From NCBI GenBank assembly GCA_016871675.1, contig VHCN01000018.1, forward strand, positions 1-57,570: a DNA stretch of 57,570 nt, given 5' to 3'. This DNA is from Verrucomicrobiota bacterium. Its GTDB lineage: Bacteria > Verrucomicrobiota > Verrucomicrobiia > Limisphaerales > VHCN01. Position 1 is the stretch's first letter, and each line of letters starts with the position of its first letter. Under the pieces are notes generated by a model that was not told where the DNA came from, ran no database searches, and saw only the letters and a list, made by a program, of their open reading frames with translations. This document shows, piece after piece, positions 26,801-34,689 of this stretch. The translations under genes and the position numbers were made by a program.

Positions 26801-27115
26801 GGCTTCGGCGACTTTGCGGCGCAGGTCGAAGTTGATGATGATGAAGGCGGTCCCGACCGACGAAATGCTGCGAAGCTCCGTGATGCCCTCGACTGTGTTG
26901 ACCTGTTCCTCGATGGGCTGCGCGACCAGCGTCTCCATTTCCGTCGGCGACGCGCCGGGCACGCGCATCGCAATCCACACCGTCGGGATGTCCACCGGCG
27001 GCGTGCGGTCCACGCCGAGATGGAAGTAGCCCGCCACGCCGACGACGACGAGCGCCATCACGATCATCGTCGCGAAGACGGGCCGCTTGATGCAGATCTC
27101 GGCGAGTTTTTGCAT
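23840..27115 (-). CDS. RND-family efflux transporter permease (AcrB/MexB-like)
   Basis: 1091 residues, the usual size. The N-terminus MQKLAEICIKRPVFATMIVM begins TM1; the proton-relay Asp pair is at 400-401 in LMVGIVIDDAIVVLENI, and the matching Lys is in LFGVVKKNAILQIDHMN. Large periplasmic loops follow TM1 and TM7 as expected. Its adaptor gene lies 11 nt upstream on the same strand. No TolC-like outer membrane factor is in the window, so the pump must use one encoded elsewhere. The C-terminal tail after TM12 (KARKASGHGEGGAEPRARHE) is longer and more charged than average. Confidence 0.95.
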   Translation of the reverse strand: MQKLAEICIKRPVFATMIVMALVVVGVAGYFHLGVDRTPPVDIPTVWIAMRVPGASPTEMETLVAQPIEEQVNTVEGITELRSISSVGTAFIIINFDLRRKVAEATEDVRNRIALLGDELPRDVDPPMVSKFDSDRSPVMSLALTGPRSRRELTELAEKIAKVHLERVLGVGEVEVRGGLHRAISVWIDADRLAAYQIPVTDVRNAIARQNVNIPGGNVTDPVREQTLRTVGRVTDPAEFNDIVIATRNGSPVRVRDVGWAEDGTKEQRSMSRLNGQESVSLEIRRQSDANAVNVIEGVKTKLPYVASQLPADVRFEVIEDQSRYIYEALHEIKAHLILGSLLASLVVFAFMRSWRATIIAAIAIPASVISTFGMMWAMNFTLNSVTMLALVLMVGIVIDDAIVVLENIFRFVEEKGMDSFTAAREATKEIGLAVLATTLSLVVIFVPVSFMSSIAGRFLFQFGITAAVAVLVSLLVSFTLTPTMSARLFSLGRVKAGRHGGPKSRGGFYSWIDRAYMAVLGFSMRQRWIVVVLAAGVMATSFPLYKVLKQEFTPGNTDEGELEISFTAREGTSLAAMDEVTRAAEAIVSQMPQIKLVLASTGSSRMGGPNYARLYCRLVPHKERTFHWRRLFSSSPMDAFKGNYSQRDVAQEARKRLRAIPGVRISVRAGSSSISLGGPSYEIDFNILGPELESLAVYAEELRKKSADLGIVDADTTLKLDKPELRVEIDRARAAALGVDVQDIASALRIMVGGDDRVSRFRDLSVGDDYDVQLRVKDGGRNDASTISRLYVPRHDGGLARLDNLVRIVPGTTASRIDRLDRQRQVSLRAGIAPGYALRDRLDALNKTFHEMNLPPTYTTKVSGRGRELENTFREFLWAFLLSVIFMYMILASQYESLVHPFTILLSLPLSLPFALFSLWISDNSLNLYSALGLLVLFGVVKKNAILQIDHMNNLRRQGMERLQAILLANRDRLRPILMTTLTLVAGMLPLAVGTGPGAEERRAVAVVVIGGQSLCLLLTLLVTPVAYSLLDDIGGLFQWKKLARKASGHGEGGAEPRARHEPAPAVPERLEPVVKRQADLGSGAATSTP

Positions 27116-27126
27116 GGACTAACGCT

Positions 27127-28458
27127 TCACGGGCCGGCGGTCTTCTTCTCCCGGCCCGGTCCGGATGGCGGAGCCCCGGAGTCGGGCGTCACGGCTGCGC
27201 CGTTCTGCAGGTTGCCCGGGTCGAGCACGACCAGGTCGCCGGGCTTCAATCCGCCCGGCACCTCGATGAACTCGCCGTTCCTCCGGCCGGTGAGGATGTT
27301 CTTCTCCGCGGCCTTGCCGTCCTTGATGAGGAAGACCTTCTCGATGCCGGCGAACACGACCAGCGCGTTGCGCGGGATGGTGACGGCGGGGGATTTCTCC
27401 TCGACGACGATCTCGACGCGCGCGAACGCGCCCGGCCGGAGCCGCCCGAGGCTCGGCACGTCCGCCTCGGCGAGCAACATGCGGCTTTGCTCGACGATGG
27501 ACGGGCTCAAGCGCTTGAGCACGCCGGAGTAAAGGTTTGTGTCGCCGTCCACCGTGAGGCGGACGGGTTGCCCGGCGCGCACGCGCGGGGCCTCCCGCTC
27601 GGGCACCTCGATGCGGAGCCGGAGCGGATCCATCCGCACGAGAGTCGCCACCGGCGAACCGGCGTTGAGGAATTCGCCGACGCTCGCGCGGCGTTCCTTC
27701 ACCACGCCGTCGAACGGCGCGGTGAGCGTCGCGTCGGCGTGTTGCTGCCGCGCGATCTCGACCTCGACGCGCCGCTGCCGAAGCTGCGCGACGCGGGTGC
27801 GGATTTCCTCGCGCGCATCCTGCAACCGCGTCGCGGCGATCTCGTAGGCGGACATCGCCGCTTCCAAGTCCTGCTCCGGGAGAATCTTCGCCTTGAAAAG
27901 TCCGTCCGCGCGGTCGCGGGACTTGCGGGCGTCCTCGACGGCGGCGCGGTTCTGCTTCACGAGGCTGGTTTGCTCGGCGTCCACGCGGTCGTCGTCGCCG
28001 TCGAGCGGGAGCCCAAGCCGCGCGCGCGCCTGGGCGAGCAGCGAATCGGCCTGCTTGAGCCGAAGCTCGTAGTCGCGCGGGTCAATGCGGGCGATGATGT
28101 CGCCCTGCTTCACGGTGCTGCCCAGGTCGACGGTGAGGCTCTGCACGACGCCGGGCACTTTCACGCTCAGCGTGGCCTGGTCCTGCGCGGCGAGCGTGGC
28201 GACGACGGACACGACGCGTTCCATCGGGTGCATGCCGACGAGGGCCGTCTTCACAGCCCGGGCAGGCGCGGGCGGGGCGGTGACGACCTCGGGTGACTTC
28301 TGCTTCCCTTGCGCGAACGCGGCGCGCTCGCACCCCGCGAGCAGCGAGGCGCAAAGCGCGAGAGCGCAGAGCCCGGCAACCGGCGGAACCACCGGGCTTC
28401 GCCGGCGCCGGCGCGTTGCAGGATCGGTCGGATGGGATGTTGCGTTGATGCACTTCAC
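27127..28458 (-). CDS. RND efflux periplasmic adaptor (membrane fusion lipoprotein)
   Basis: 443 residues from GTG 28458; a TTG at 28485 in the same frame is an alternative. The N-region RRRRR precedes a hydrophobic stretch and lipobox SLLAGC, so it is a lipoprotein. Biotinyl-lipoyl-like halves are VKVPGVVQSLTVDLGSTVKQ and DATLTAPFDGVVKERRASVG, flanking a long coiled-coil hairpin rich in Ala, Glu and Arg. C-terminal VTIPRNALVVFAGIEKVFLI is the membrane-proximal domain. It links the permease 11 nt downstream to an outer-membrane channel. Confidence 0.92.
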   Translation of the reverse strand: MKCINATSHPTDPATRRRRRSPVVPPVAGLCALALCASLLAGCERAAFAQGKQKSPEVVTAPPAPARAVKTALVGMHPMERVVSVVATLAAQDQATLSVKVPGVVQSLTVDLGSTVKQGDIIARIDPRDYELRLKQADSLLAQARARLGLPLDGDDDRVDAEQTSLVKQNRAAVEDARKSRDRADGLFKAKILPEQDLEAAMSAYEIAATRLQDAREEIRTRVAQLRQRRVEVEIARQQHADATLTAPFDGVVKERRASVGEFLNAGSPVATLVRMDPLRLRIEVPEREAPRVRAGQPVRLTVDGDTNLYSGVLKRLSPSIVEQSRMLLAEADVPSLGRLRPGAFARVEIVVEEKSPAVTIPRNALVVFAGIEKVFLIKDGKAAEKNILTGRRNGEFIEVPGGLKPGDLVVLDPGNLQNGAAVTPDSGAPPSGPGREKKTAGP

Positions 28459-28676
28459 TGTGCAAGGGATGTGCGGTGGAGACAACCGAATTCATCCCCG
28501 CGCGGCTGCCCGCGCCGGCTCACGGGAATTCGAATCCTGCGGCAGCGGCGCGGTTGGGTCGGTCTCACGGCAGGCGGCGCGCGTGAAACTCATCGAGGCG
28601 CGAATCACGCTGCTGTGTGGTGAGGGAGCAACGCACGCACTGCCGGGGCGACGGTAGCCGGGTGCGTCGGTGGCTG

Positions 28677-29462
28677 CTACTTCTTCCGAAAGACGATCAC
28701 GTGCTGCCACGGGAGCGACTTGTTGGTCTCGACCCATTCGAGCGGGTGCACGGCCATCTCCTTGCGGACCTGCGCCTCGCTCATCTTGTGGACGAGCTTG
28801 ATCGGCACGTCGGGATCCTCGAGCCGGAATTCCACGAAGACGATGCGGCCGCCGGGTTTGAGCGACTTGATGAGGGCCTGCGTCATCTCGAACGGGTGAT
28901 CGAATTCGTGATACACGTCCACCATCAACGCCACGTCCACGCTCGCAGGCGGCAACTTGGGGTCGGTCGTGGTGCCGAGGTGGCCGGAGACGTTGGTGAC
29001 CTTGCGCTCGGCCATCTTCTTCGCGAGCAGGTCGAGCATCTCCTGCTGGATTTCCACGCCGATGACTTTTCCCCTGGGTCCGACCTTTTCCGCCGCGCGC
29101 CAGCTGTAATAGCCGGTGCCGCAGCCGATGTCGGCGACGACGTCGCCGGGCTTGAGCGCGAGCGCGGTCATGAGCAGGTCGGGGCGCTCCTCCTTCTCGC
29201 GCTCGGGGCGCTCGAGCCACTCGGCGCCGTGGTGGGTCATGAAGTGCGCAATTTCCCGGCCGAGGAAATACTTGCCGATGCCGTCGCGTGTGCGGCGTCC
29301 GGTGACGTAGCCGGGATGACCGGGCGGAAGCGGGGCGGCGGCGGCGGGCTCGGCGGCGGGCTTGGCTGGTTGCGTCTGCGCGAAGGGGGTCGTGGCAAGC
29401 AACGCCGCAACGAAGGTGTGCACGACGCGGGCGCGAGCCCTGCAGAGGAAGTCGGTGAGCAT
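28677..29462 (-). CDS. Exported class I SAM-methyltransferase-like protein
   Basis: 261 residues from ATG 29462. The start VVHTFVAALLATTPFAQTQP is a signal peptide with a likely cut at AQ, followed by an Ala/Pro linker. The remainder is a full methyltransferase fold: VVADIGCGTGYYSWRAAEKV (motif I), GKVIGVEIQQEML, VDVALMVDVYHEFDHP and SLKPGGRIVFVEF. A methyltransferase outside the cytoplasm lacks an obvious SAM source; such exported versions recur in these phyla and their role is unknown. Followed on the same strand by the RND pair, preceded by the hybrid sensor gene. Confidence 0.82.
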   Translation of the reverse strand: MLTDFLCRARARVVHTFVAALLATTPFAQTQPAKPAAEPAAAAPLPPGHPGYVTGRRTRDGIGKYFLGREIAHFMTHHGAEWLERPEREKEERPDLLMTALALKPGDVVADIGCGTGYYSWRAAEKVGPRGKVIGVEIQQEMLDLLAKKMAERKVTNVSGHLGTTTDPKLPPASVDVALMVDVYHEFDHPFEMTQALIKSLKPGGRIVFVEFRLEDPDVPIKLVHKMSEAQVRKEMAVHPLEWVETNKSLPWQHVIVFRKK

Positions 29463-29529
29463 CGGGGAGAGGATGTCCGCGCCGCGCCGCTTGTTCAAGA
29501 CTTCCGCGCCCTCCCCGGTCACGCCGGAT

Positions 29530-30753
29530 TCAAACCGCGGCGACTGAACTCTCCTCGCCCTCGGGAATCAGCGGCGCGGCGAGCTTGGTGGACATGTTCG
29601 ACGGCAGGTTGATGCTGAACAGGGCACCCCAATCGCCCGAGGGCGATTCGAGGTCGATGGTTCCGTTCGCTGCGCGCACGATGGCACTGGCAAGGTAGAG
29701 CCCGGCGCCGGTGTGCGGCGGCCCCTTGGTGGTGAAGAAGGACTCGTAAATGCGCGGCTTGAGGTCCTCCGGGACGCCGGGCCCGTTGTCGGCGATGCGG
29801 ATAAACTGCCGTTCTTCGCTCTGCTCGACTCGGATCAGGACGTGGGCCTTTTCGAGGTCGGACGGCGCTTCGAGCGCATTGTTGAGCAGGTAGAGGAAGG
29901 CTTTGCCCAGCTCACTGGGCATGCCGCGCCACTGGCATGTGGGGTCGAATTCCGTCGTAATGAGCACGTTGTATCGGCGCAGTTGAGACGCCATCAGGTG
30001 GATGAGGTCCTGCACAAACTCCGCGAGGTAGATCACGCGCGGCGTGCGACTCGGCGCGCCGACGAGCATGAGCCGCCGGAGCTTTTCGTTCACGCGGCGG
30101 AAGTCCGCGTCCACGAGGCTCAACCGGTCGCGCACTTCCTCGGGCACGCGTTCGATCACGGAAATCCGCTGCACGCCGAGGATCGCGCCGGTCAACGGCG
30201 GCTGCACTTCCTGAAGCAGTTCGCCCGCGAGCCGGCCGAAGTGGGAGTGCCAGTGCGACGCGAGGATGCCCGGCTGCGAATCGGCGATGCGCTGCCGCAG
30301 GGCGGCGGCTTCGGCTTCGAGTTGCGCGGGCGCGGCCTGCGCGATCGCGAGGGTGTTCTGGAGTTGCGCGATGGTGAGCGCGACGCGCAGCCGCACGTTG
30401 AATTCGCCGTGGTCCAGCGGCTTGGTCACGTAGTCGAGTCCGCCGACCTCGATGCCGCGCGCGCGGTCTTCCTGCTGCACGTTGGCCGTGAGGAACAGCA
30501 CCGGGATGTGCTTGGTGCGGTCCTGAAACTTCACCTGCCGGCACAGCTCGTAGCCGTCCATGCCCGGCATCGTGACGTCGGAGATGATCACGTCCACCAG
30601 TTCGCGGTTCAGGAAGTCGATCGCCGCCTGGCCGGTCTGCGCGGTGAAGGCGTCCATGCCGGCGTTGCGCAGCGCCAGGCGCAGGTGCTTGAGCGCGTCG
30701 GGCGTGTCGTCCACGGCGAGCACGCGCGGCTTGTTGGAATGCGCTTGGGCCAT
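29530..30753 (-). CDS. Response regulator receiver fused to a histidine-kinase-type ATPase lacking the H-box His
   Basis: 407 residues. The REC domain (1 to about 125) has acidic D15/D16, phospho-acceptor D59 in [16 protein letters not shown] and K111 in VTKPLDH. A short coiled coil leads to a dimerisation region reading [19 protein letters not shown]; aligned with the usual LAAGVAHEINNPL the phospho-accepting His is Q181. The HATPase_c domain is intact: N292 in NNALEA, D322 in [18 protein letters not shown] and [12 protein letters not shown]. No transmembrane helix, so cytoplasmic. It may phosphorylate through another residue or act as a non-kinase ATP sensor. Confidence 0.85.
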   Translation of the reverse strand: MAQAHSNKPRVLAVDDTPDALKHLRLALRNAGMDAFTAQTGQAAIDFLNRELVDVIISDVTMPGMDGYELCRQVKFQDRTKHIPVLFLTANVQQEDRARGIEVGGLDYVTKPLDHGEFNVRLRVALTIAQLQNTLAIAQAAPAQLEAEAAALRQRIADSQPGILASHWHSHFGRLAGELLQEVQPPLTGAILGVQRISVIERVPEEVRDRLSLVDADFRRVNEKLRRLMLVGAPSRTPRVIYLAEFVQDLIHLMASQLRRYNVLITTEFDPTCQWRGMPSELGKAFLYLLNNALEAPSDLEKAHVLIRVEQSEERQFIRIADNGPGVPEDLKPRIYESFFTTKGPPHTGAGLYLASAIVRAANGTIDLESPSGDWGALFSINLPSNMSTKLAAPLIPEGEESSVAAV

Positions 30754-30849
30754 CGGAAGTGTGCCGGGAGTTTAAGACGGGTTGCGCGAAACGCAAGCAC
30801 GCCGCAGTTTTCACTCGCCGCCCCGCCCGCGGTTCGCAAACTTCAGCCG

Positions 30850-31698
30850 ATGGCCAGCCTGTCCTCCTTCCGGCCGGTGTTCGCCGCGCTCATGCTCGCG
30901 GCTTCGCCCGTCGCGTGCAAACGCTCCGGCGGCGACTCGAAGGCCACCGCGCCGGAAGCGAAGCCATCGACGTCGAAGCCCGCCGCATCCGGCTTCAAGG
31001 CCACCAAGGCACAGCCCTTCGTCAACACGCTCGGGATGAAGTTCGTCCCTGTCGCCGGCACGTCGGTGCTCGTGAGCATCTGGGAAACGCGCGTGCAGGA
31101 CTACATGGCTTTCGTCGAGAGCAAGGGCCCGCGCGACTGGTCGGGCACGGGCTGGCTCGCGCGCACGAATCACCCGGCCACCAACGTGTCGTGGGAGGAA
31201 GCCGCGGCCTTCTGCCGATGGCTCACCGAGAAGGAACGCAAGGACGGCCGCATCGGCGCGAAGGACCGCTACCGGCTCACGTCCGACAAGGAGTGGGACG
31301 CCGCGATCGGGCCGGACCGTTTCCCGTGGGGAAAGTCGTGGCCGAAGCGCGCCGACTTGAAGTCGCTGCCCGGCTACAAACCCGAGACCGGCGACAACAC
31401 CGCGCCCGTCGGGAGCTTCGCCGAAAACGCGCACGGCCTGCACGACCTCGGCGGCAACGCCTTCGAGTGGGTGCAGGATTGGTATGTGAAGGACATGAAC
31501 CCGAAGGAAATCCGGATGGAAGACAAGCGCCTCAACGAGGACGGCGGCGGCCGCAAATACAAGGTGCTGCGCGGCGCGCCGTGGGTTTTCTGGGACACCA
31601 CGAGCCTGCTTTCGGCGAACCGCTTTCCCAACGTCCCCGACGCGCGAGGCGGGCTTTACGGTTTCCGCTGTGTGCTGGCACCCGGCGAAGGGAAGTGA
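30850..31698 (+). CDS. SUMF1/FGE-sulfatase-domain lipoprotein, without the FGE active-site Cys pair
   Basis: 282 residues from ATG 30850. The N-terminus is hydrophobic and reaches ASPVACK, an atypical lipobox with C23. The domain begins [20 protein letters not shown] and includes [47 protein letters not shown] and, at the C-terminus, [20 protein letters not shown] then GLYGFRCVL. True formylglycine-generating enzymes carry two Cys around the RSxCR region; here that stretch has none. It is therefore unlikely to mature the Cys-type sulfatase at 54204; a binding role is more likely. Confidence 0.85.
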   Translation: MASLSSFRPVFAALMLAASPVACKRSGGDSKATAPEAKPSTSKPAASGFKATKAQPFVNTLGMKFVPVAGTSVLVSIWETRVQDYMAFVESKGPRDWSGTGWLARTNHPATNVSWEEAAAFCRWLTEKERKDGRIGAKDRYRLTSDKEWDAAIGPDRFPWGKSWPKRADLKSLPGYKPETGDNTAPVGSFAENAHGLHDLGGNAFEWVQDWYVKDMNPKEIRMEDKRLNEDGGGRKYKVLRGAPWVFWDTTSLLSANRFPNVPDARGGLYGFRCVLAPGEGK

Positions 31699-31724
31699 GA
31701 GACTTCGCGTGAACGGCATCACTC

Positions 31725-32324
31725 ATGAGCGCACCCTTGAATGGCCGATGTGATCAATGCGGCGGCAACATCGAGTTCGATGCGCCAGACACCGGCGCCA
31801 TCGCCGCGTGCCCGCTTTGCGGGAAGGACACCTTCCTCCAACCAGCCGAACCCGCCGGCACGAGCGACGCAGACGAGCCTCCTTCCTCCACCACCGCACC
31901 CCGCAAGTCCCGCCGCGCACGAGTCCTTGCCGTGGTCGTCATCGCGCTCATTGCCATCGGCGGAACCGCGGCCGCGTTCTTCGCGAAACGCGCGAAGCAC
32001 TCCGCGGGCACGGAAGATCCGCCCGCCGGGAAACCAGTCCGCTCGAATCCGGCGGGTTCCGCTTCGAAGCCAGATGACGACCCGCCGAAGGACGTGACAC
32101 CCGTCGTGGCGAACTTCCAAGCCGGACTGAGCGCGAAGTCCATCCAACGCGGGCGCGAGGTCTTCCTGAGCAGTTGCACCGAGTGCCACCGGCTCTACGA
32201 CCCCGCGTTTTACAGCGCGACCGCGTGGGCCAACACGCTCGGCAGCATGCGCGGCAAGGCCAAGCTCAACGGCGCGCAATACGACGACTTGCAGACGTTC
32301 GTGAAAACCCTCCGCAGCCCGTGA
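31725..32324 (+). CDS. Zinc-ribbon / transmembrane / monoheme cytochrome c fusion protein
   Basis: 199 residues. C9-x2-C12 and C29-x2-C32 make a zinc ribbon at the N-terminus. One transmembrane helix (about 67-86, VLAVVVIALIAIGGTAAAFF) follows a basic stretch, so the ribbon is cytoplasmic. A Pro/Ala linker leads to a small cytochrome c domain with CTECH at 151-155 and a possible Met ligand at M175 (LGSMRG). The order puts a nucleic-acid or protein-binding type ribbon inside and a heme outside, which is unusual. It overlaps the ABC ATPase start by 4 nt, so the two are translationally coupled. Confidence 0.85.
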   Translation: MSAPLNGRCDQCGGNIEFDAPDTGAIAACPLCGKDTFLQPAEPAGTSDADEPPSSTTAPRKSRRARVLAVVVIALIAIGGTAAAFFAKRAKHSAGTEDPPAGKPVRSNPAGSASKPDDDPPKDVTPVVANFQAGLSAKSIQRGREVFLSSCTECHRLYDPAFYSATAWANTLGSMRGKAKLNGAQYDDLQTFVKTLRSP

Positions 32325-33412
32325 ACCCGGACGCGCCCGCGGTCTGCGCCGTCTCCCTCGTCCGGCGATTTCAGTCCGTCACCGCCCTCGACGGCGTCTC
32401 GCTCGAAGTCCGGCGCGGCGAGTTCTTCGCGCTGCTCGGCCCGTCGGGCTGCGGCAAGACCACGCTCCTGCGCATCATCGCCGGCCTCGACCAGCCCGAC
32501 TCCGGCTCGCTGCAGATTGCCGGAGCCGAGGCGCTCCAACTCCCGGCACACCGCCGGCCCGTCAACACCGTCTTCCAAAGTTACGCACTCTTCCCGCACC
32601 TGAACGTGCGCGACAACATCGCCTTCGGCCTCCGAATGAAAAAAGTCGCGCGCCCCGAACTGGACCGGCGTGTTCGCGACGTGATGGACCTCGCGCAAGT
32701 CGCCGAACTTGCCGCGCGGAAGCCGTCGCAGCTTTCCGGCGGACAAAAGCAGCGCGTCGCGCTCGCCCGCGCCCTGGTTAACGAGCCGCAAGTGCTGCTC
32801 CTCGACGAACCGCTCGGCGCGCTCGACCTCAAGCTCCGCCGCGAGCTGCAGGCCGACCTCCGCGCCCTTCACCGGCGGCTTGGCATCACGTTCATCCACG
32901 TCACACACGACCAGGAGGAGGCGCTCGCGCTCAGCGACCGCATCGCCGTCATGAACGCAGGCCGCATCGCCCAGACGGGCCCGGGCGCGGACATTTACGA
33001 GCGTCCGCGGACGCGCTTCGTCGCGCAATTCCTCGGCGCGTGCAATCTCATCGAGGGCACCGTCGAGTGCGTCACCCGGTCCACTCTCACGCTCGCGACT
33101 CCCCTCGGGGCACTCGCGATTTCAACCCCCGAACCGTGCACGCGGCCCGCCGGCTCCCGTCTCACAGCCGCCGTGCGTCCCGAGCGCATCCTCCTCGGTG
33201 AAACGGGCGCCGTGCCTGCACTCAATCGAATCGAGGTGCGCGTTGAGCAACTCGTCTTCAGCGGCGCGACGACGGATTTGGTGCTGCGCGCGGGAACCGT
33301 GCGATTCCGCGCCCAGCGGTTGAACGCGAACGCTTCCGCCGCCGCGTTCCAGCCCGGCGCCACGCTCACCGCGGGGTTGCCCGCGGAGGCCCTGGTCCCG
33401 CTTGACGACTGA
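32321..33412 (+). CDS. PotA-type ABC transporter ATP-binding protein (orphan)
   Basis: 363 residues from GTG 32321, inside the GTGA overlap with the previous stop; the frame is open further upstream only through the cytochrome gene. Walker A is GPSGCGKTTL, the Q-loop VNTVFQSYALFPHL, signature LSGGQKQRVALARAL, Walker B LLLDEPLGALD and switch His in THDQEEALAL. The C-terminal 110 residues are a TOBE-type regulatory domain (RPERILLGETG), as in PotA/MalK-type importers. No permease or binding protein is adjacent, so its membrane partner is unknown. Confidence 0.92.
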   Translation: MNPDAPAVCAVSLVRRFQSVTALDGVSLEVRRGEFFALLGPSGCGKTTLLRIIAGLDQPDSGSLQIAGAEALQLPAHRRPVNTVFQSYALFPHLNVRDNIAFGLRMKKVARPELDRRVRDVMDLAQVAELAARKPSQLSGGQKQRVALARALVNEPQVLLLDEPLGALDLKLRRELQADLRALHRRLGITFIHVTHDQEEALALSDRIAVMNAGRIAQTGPGADIYERPRTRFVAQFLGACNLIEGTVECVTRSTLTLATPLGALAISTPEPCTRPAGSRLTAAVRPERILLGETGAVPALNRIEVRVEQLVFSGATTDLVLRAGTVRFRAQRLNANASAAAFQPGATLTAGLPAEALVPLDD

Positions 33413-33429
33413 AGCTCCGTGGCGCGAGG

Positions 33430-33485
33430 CGATTGGAACTCGCCCCGATTGGAACTCATCGAAACAATCAGTTTGACTGAAACTG
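33430..33485. repeat. Direct repeat and adjacent inverted repeat upstream of pilin-like gene
   Basis: CGATTGGAACTC occurs twice (33430-33441 and 33446-33457, period 16). It is followed by the inverted repeat CAGTTT-GACTG-AAACTG at 33469-33485, which overlaps a TTGACT hexamer. The site lies 50-100 nt before the ATG at 33534 and could serve a regulator; no -10 is obvious. Confidence 0.4.
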
Positions 33486-33533
33486 CAAGCCGGGCAAACG
33501 TCGCTGCGTCTGAACCCAATCGCTTTCCGACCT

Positions 33534-34298
33534 ATGAGCAGGAATCAAAACCGCGGCTTCACCCTGATTGAACTCCTCGTTGTGATCGCAATCATCGCGA
33601 TTCTGGCTGGGATGCTTCTTCCCGCGCTCGCCAAGGCGAAGAACAAGGCGCATCAGGCCGGGTGCGTGAACAACCTCAAGCAAGTCCTCACGGCGGTCCA
33701 CCTCTACGCGACCGACGCCGATGACGTGATCCCGTTCCCGAACTGGGGTCCCGTGGTGAACCGCGGAAACCCACCCGTGAACATCGCGGGATGGCTTTAC
33801 ACGAACAACTCGGTGGGAGACGTTTATTCGACCTCGCCTCCAAGCACGAACATCTACCGGCTGACCGGAAGCCTCTTGTGGTCAACCTTGCTGAGTTCGA
33901 ACATCTATCGTTGCCCCTTTGACTTCAAGTTTGCGCCCAAGCCGGGAGAAGCAGCGTGGTGGACACGGCCGAACCAGATTTCCAGTTACGGCATGAATGG
34001 CGCAGTGTGTTCCTTTGGAAACGGGAACTTTATGCCCTTGAACCGTTCGCACCGGTTCTCCGCGTTCAAAGCGACCGACATTCTCTTTTGGGAGACCGGC
34101 GACCAGAACGCCTTCTGGTTCAATGACGGCTCCAACTTCCCCAGCGAAGGCATCAGCGCCCGGCATTTGTCCGGCGCGCAACTCGGTCAAATGGGCGGAA
34201 GCGTGAGTTTCATCAAACTTGCCGATTACAACGCCATGCAAGCGGATCCGAACAAGAACGAGCTTTGGTGCAATCCGATTACGATCAACGGGCGTTGA
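33534..34298 (+). CDS. Pilin-like protein (prepilin N-terminal motif, DUF1559-type)
   Basis: 254 residues. [20 protein letters not shown] is the prepilin leader with cleavage expected after G8, then [20 protein letters not shown], a form very common in verrucomicrobia. The rest is rich in Asn, Ser and aromatic residues with [29 protein letters not shown] and [17 protein letters not shown], as in the pseudopilin-like proteins that occur in many copies in these genomes. Base composition is less GC-biased than its neighbours. Stands alone on the plus strand; no secretion machinery nearby. Confidence 0.9.
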   Translation: MSRNQNRGFTLIELLVVIAIIAILAGMLLPALAKAKNKAHQAGCVNNLKQVLTAVHLYATDADDVIPFPNWGPVVNRGNPPVNIAGWLYTNNSVGDVYSTSPPSTNIYRLTGSLLWSTLLSSNIYRCPFDFKFAPKPGEAAWWTRPNQISSYGMNGAVCSFGNGNFMPLNRSHRFSAFKATDILFWETGDQNAFWFNDGSNFPSEGISARHLSGAQLGQMGGSVSFIKLADYNAMQADPNKNELWCNPITINGR

Positions 34299-34689
34299 AC
34301 TCGCACCCCGCGGACGGTCCGCGAACACTTTCATCCACGCCCGGCGCGAGCTCCCGGCGCGAGCCTCAGTGAGGGCGAGGTTCATGCCCTCCCCGGTATG
34401 GTGAGCGTAAACGGTGCTCACGCTCCCGCCGTGCTCGATGAGCAGTTCGAACAGCACGTCGAGCGGCTCAGGCGGCGGCGTGCGCGATGCGCGGCGGCTG
34501 GCGATGACCGCGTCCTTCGTCTGGCCTTTGAACGCGATGTTCGCGCATGACGAGCATGCGGCTCCAGTCGCCGCCGACCACCGTGTAGTGGTTAGACCAG
34601 CCGGGCAGGCCGTGGGTGGTGTCCTGCTTCAAGCGCGGGCGCAGTCCGGGATCCTTCAGCCGGGGCGATTCACGCTCATCCGACCCGTG
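34299..34689 (-). pseudogene. Unidentified gene debris downstream of the short aldehyde dehydrogenase gene
   Basis: No intact gene fits these 391 bp. On the minus strand one frame reads protein-like with G/C third positions from about 34670 to 34545 (HGLPGWSNHYTVVGGDWSRM), then decays into Arg/Pro-rich sequence and stops; a neighbouring frame is clean from about 34540 to 34330 (ASRRASRTPPP, then EPLDVLFELLIEHGGSVSTV). This looks like a gene with at least one frame change and no convincing start. The family is not recognised. A run of GGCGCGAGC-type short repeats lies at 34340-34365. Confidence 0.4.

Noticed and set aside
25616-27532. Very long open frame antisense to the RND permease gene (and similar ones opposite other genes)
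   Set aside because: His/Arg/Asp-rich composition without motifs; such antisense frames are expected opposite GC-rich genes with strong third-position bias.
28524-28540. T-loop-like sequence around TTCGAATCC suggesting a tRNA
   Set aside because: The stem around it is short and there is no acceptor stem, D-arm or anticodon arm in the expected places on either strand.
30850-31698. Annotation as a formylglycine-generating enzyme
   Set aside because: The active-site Cys pair is missing, so only the domain name is supported.
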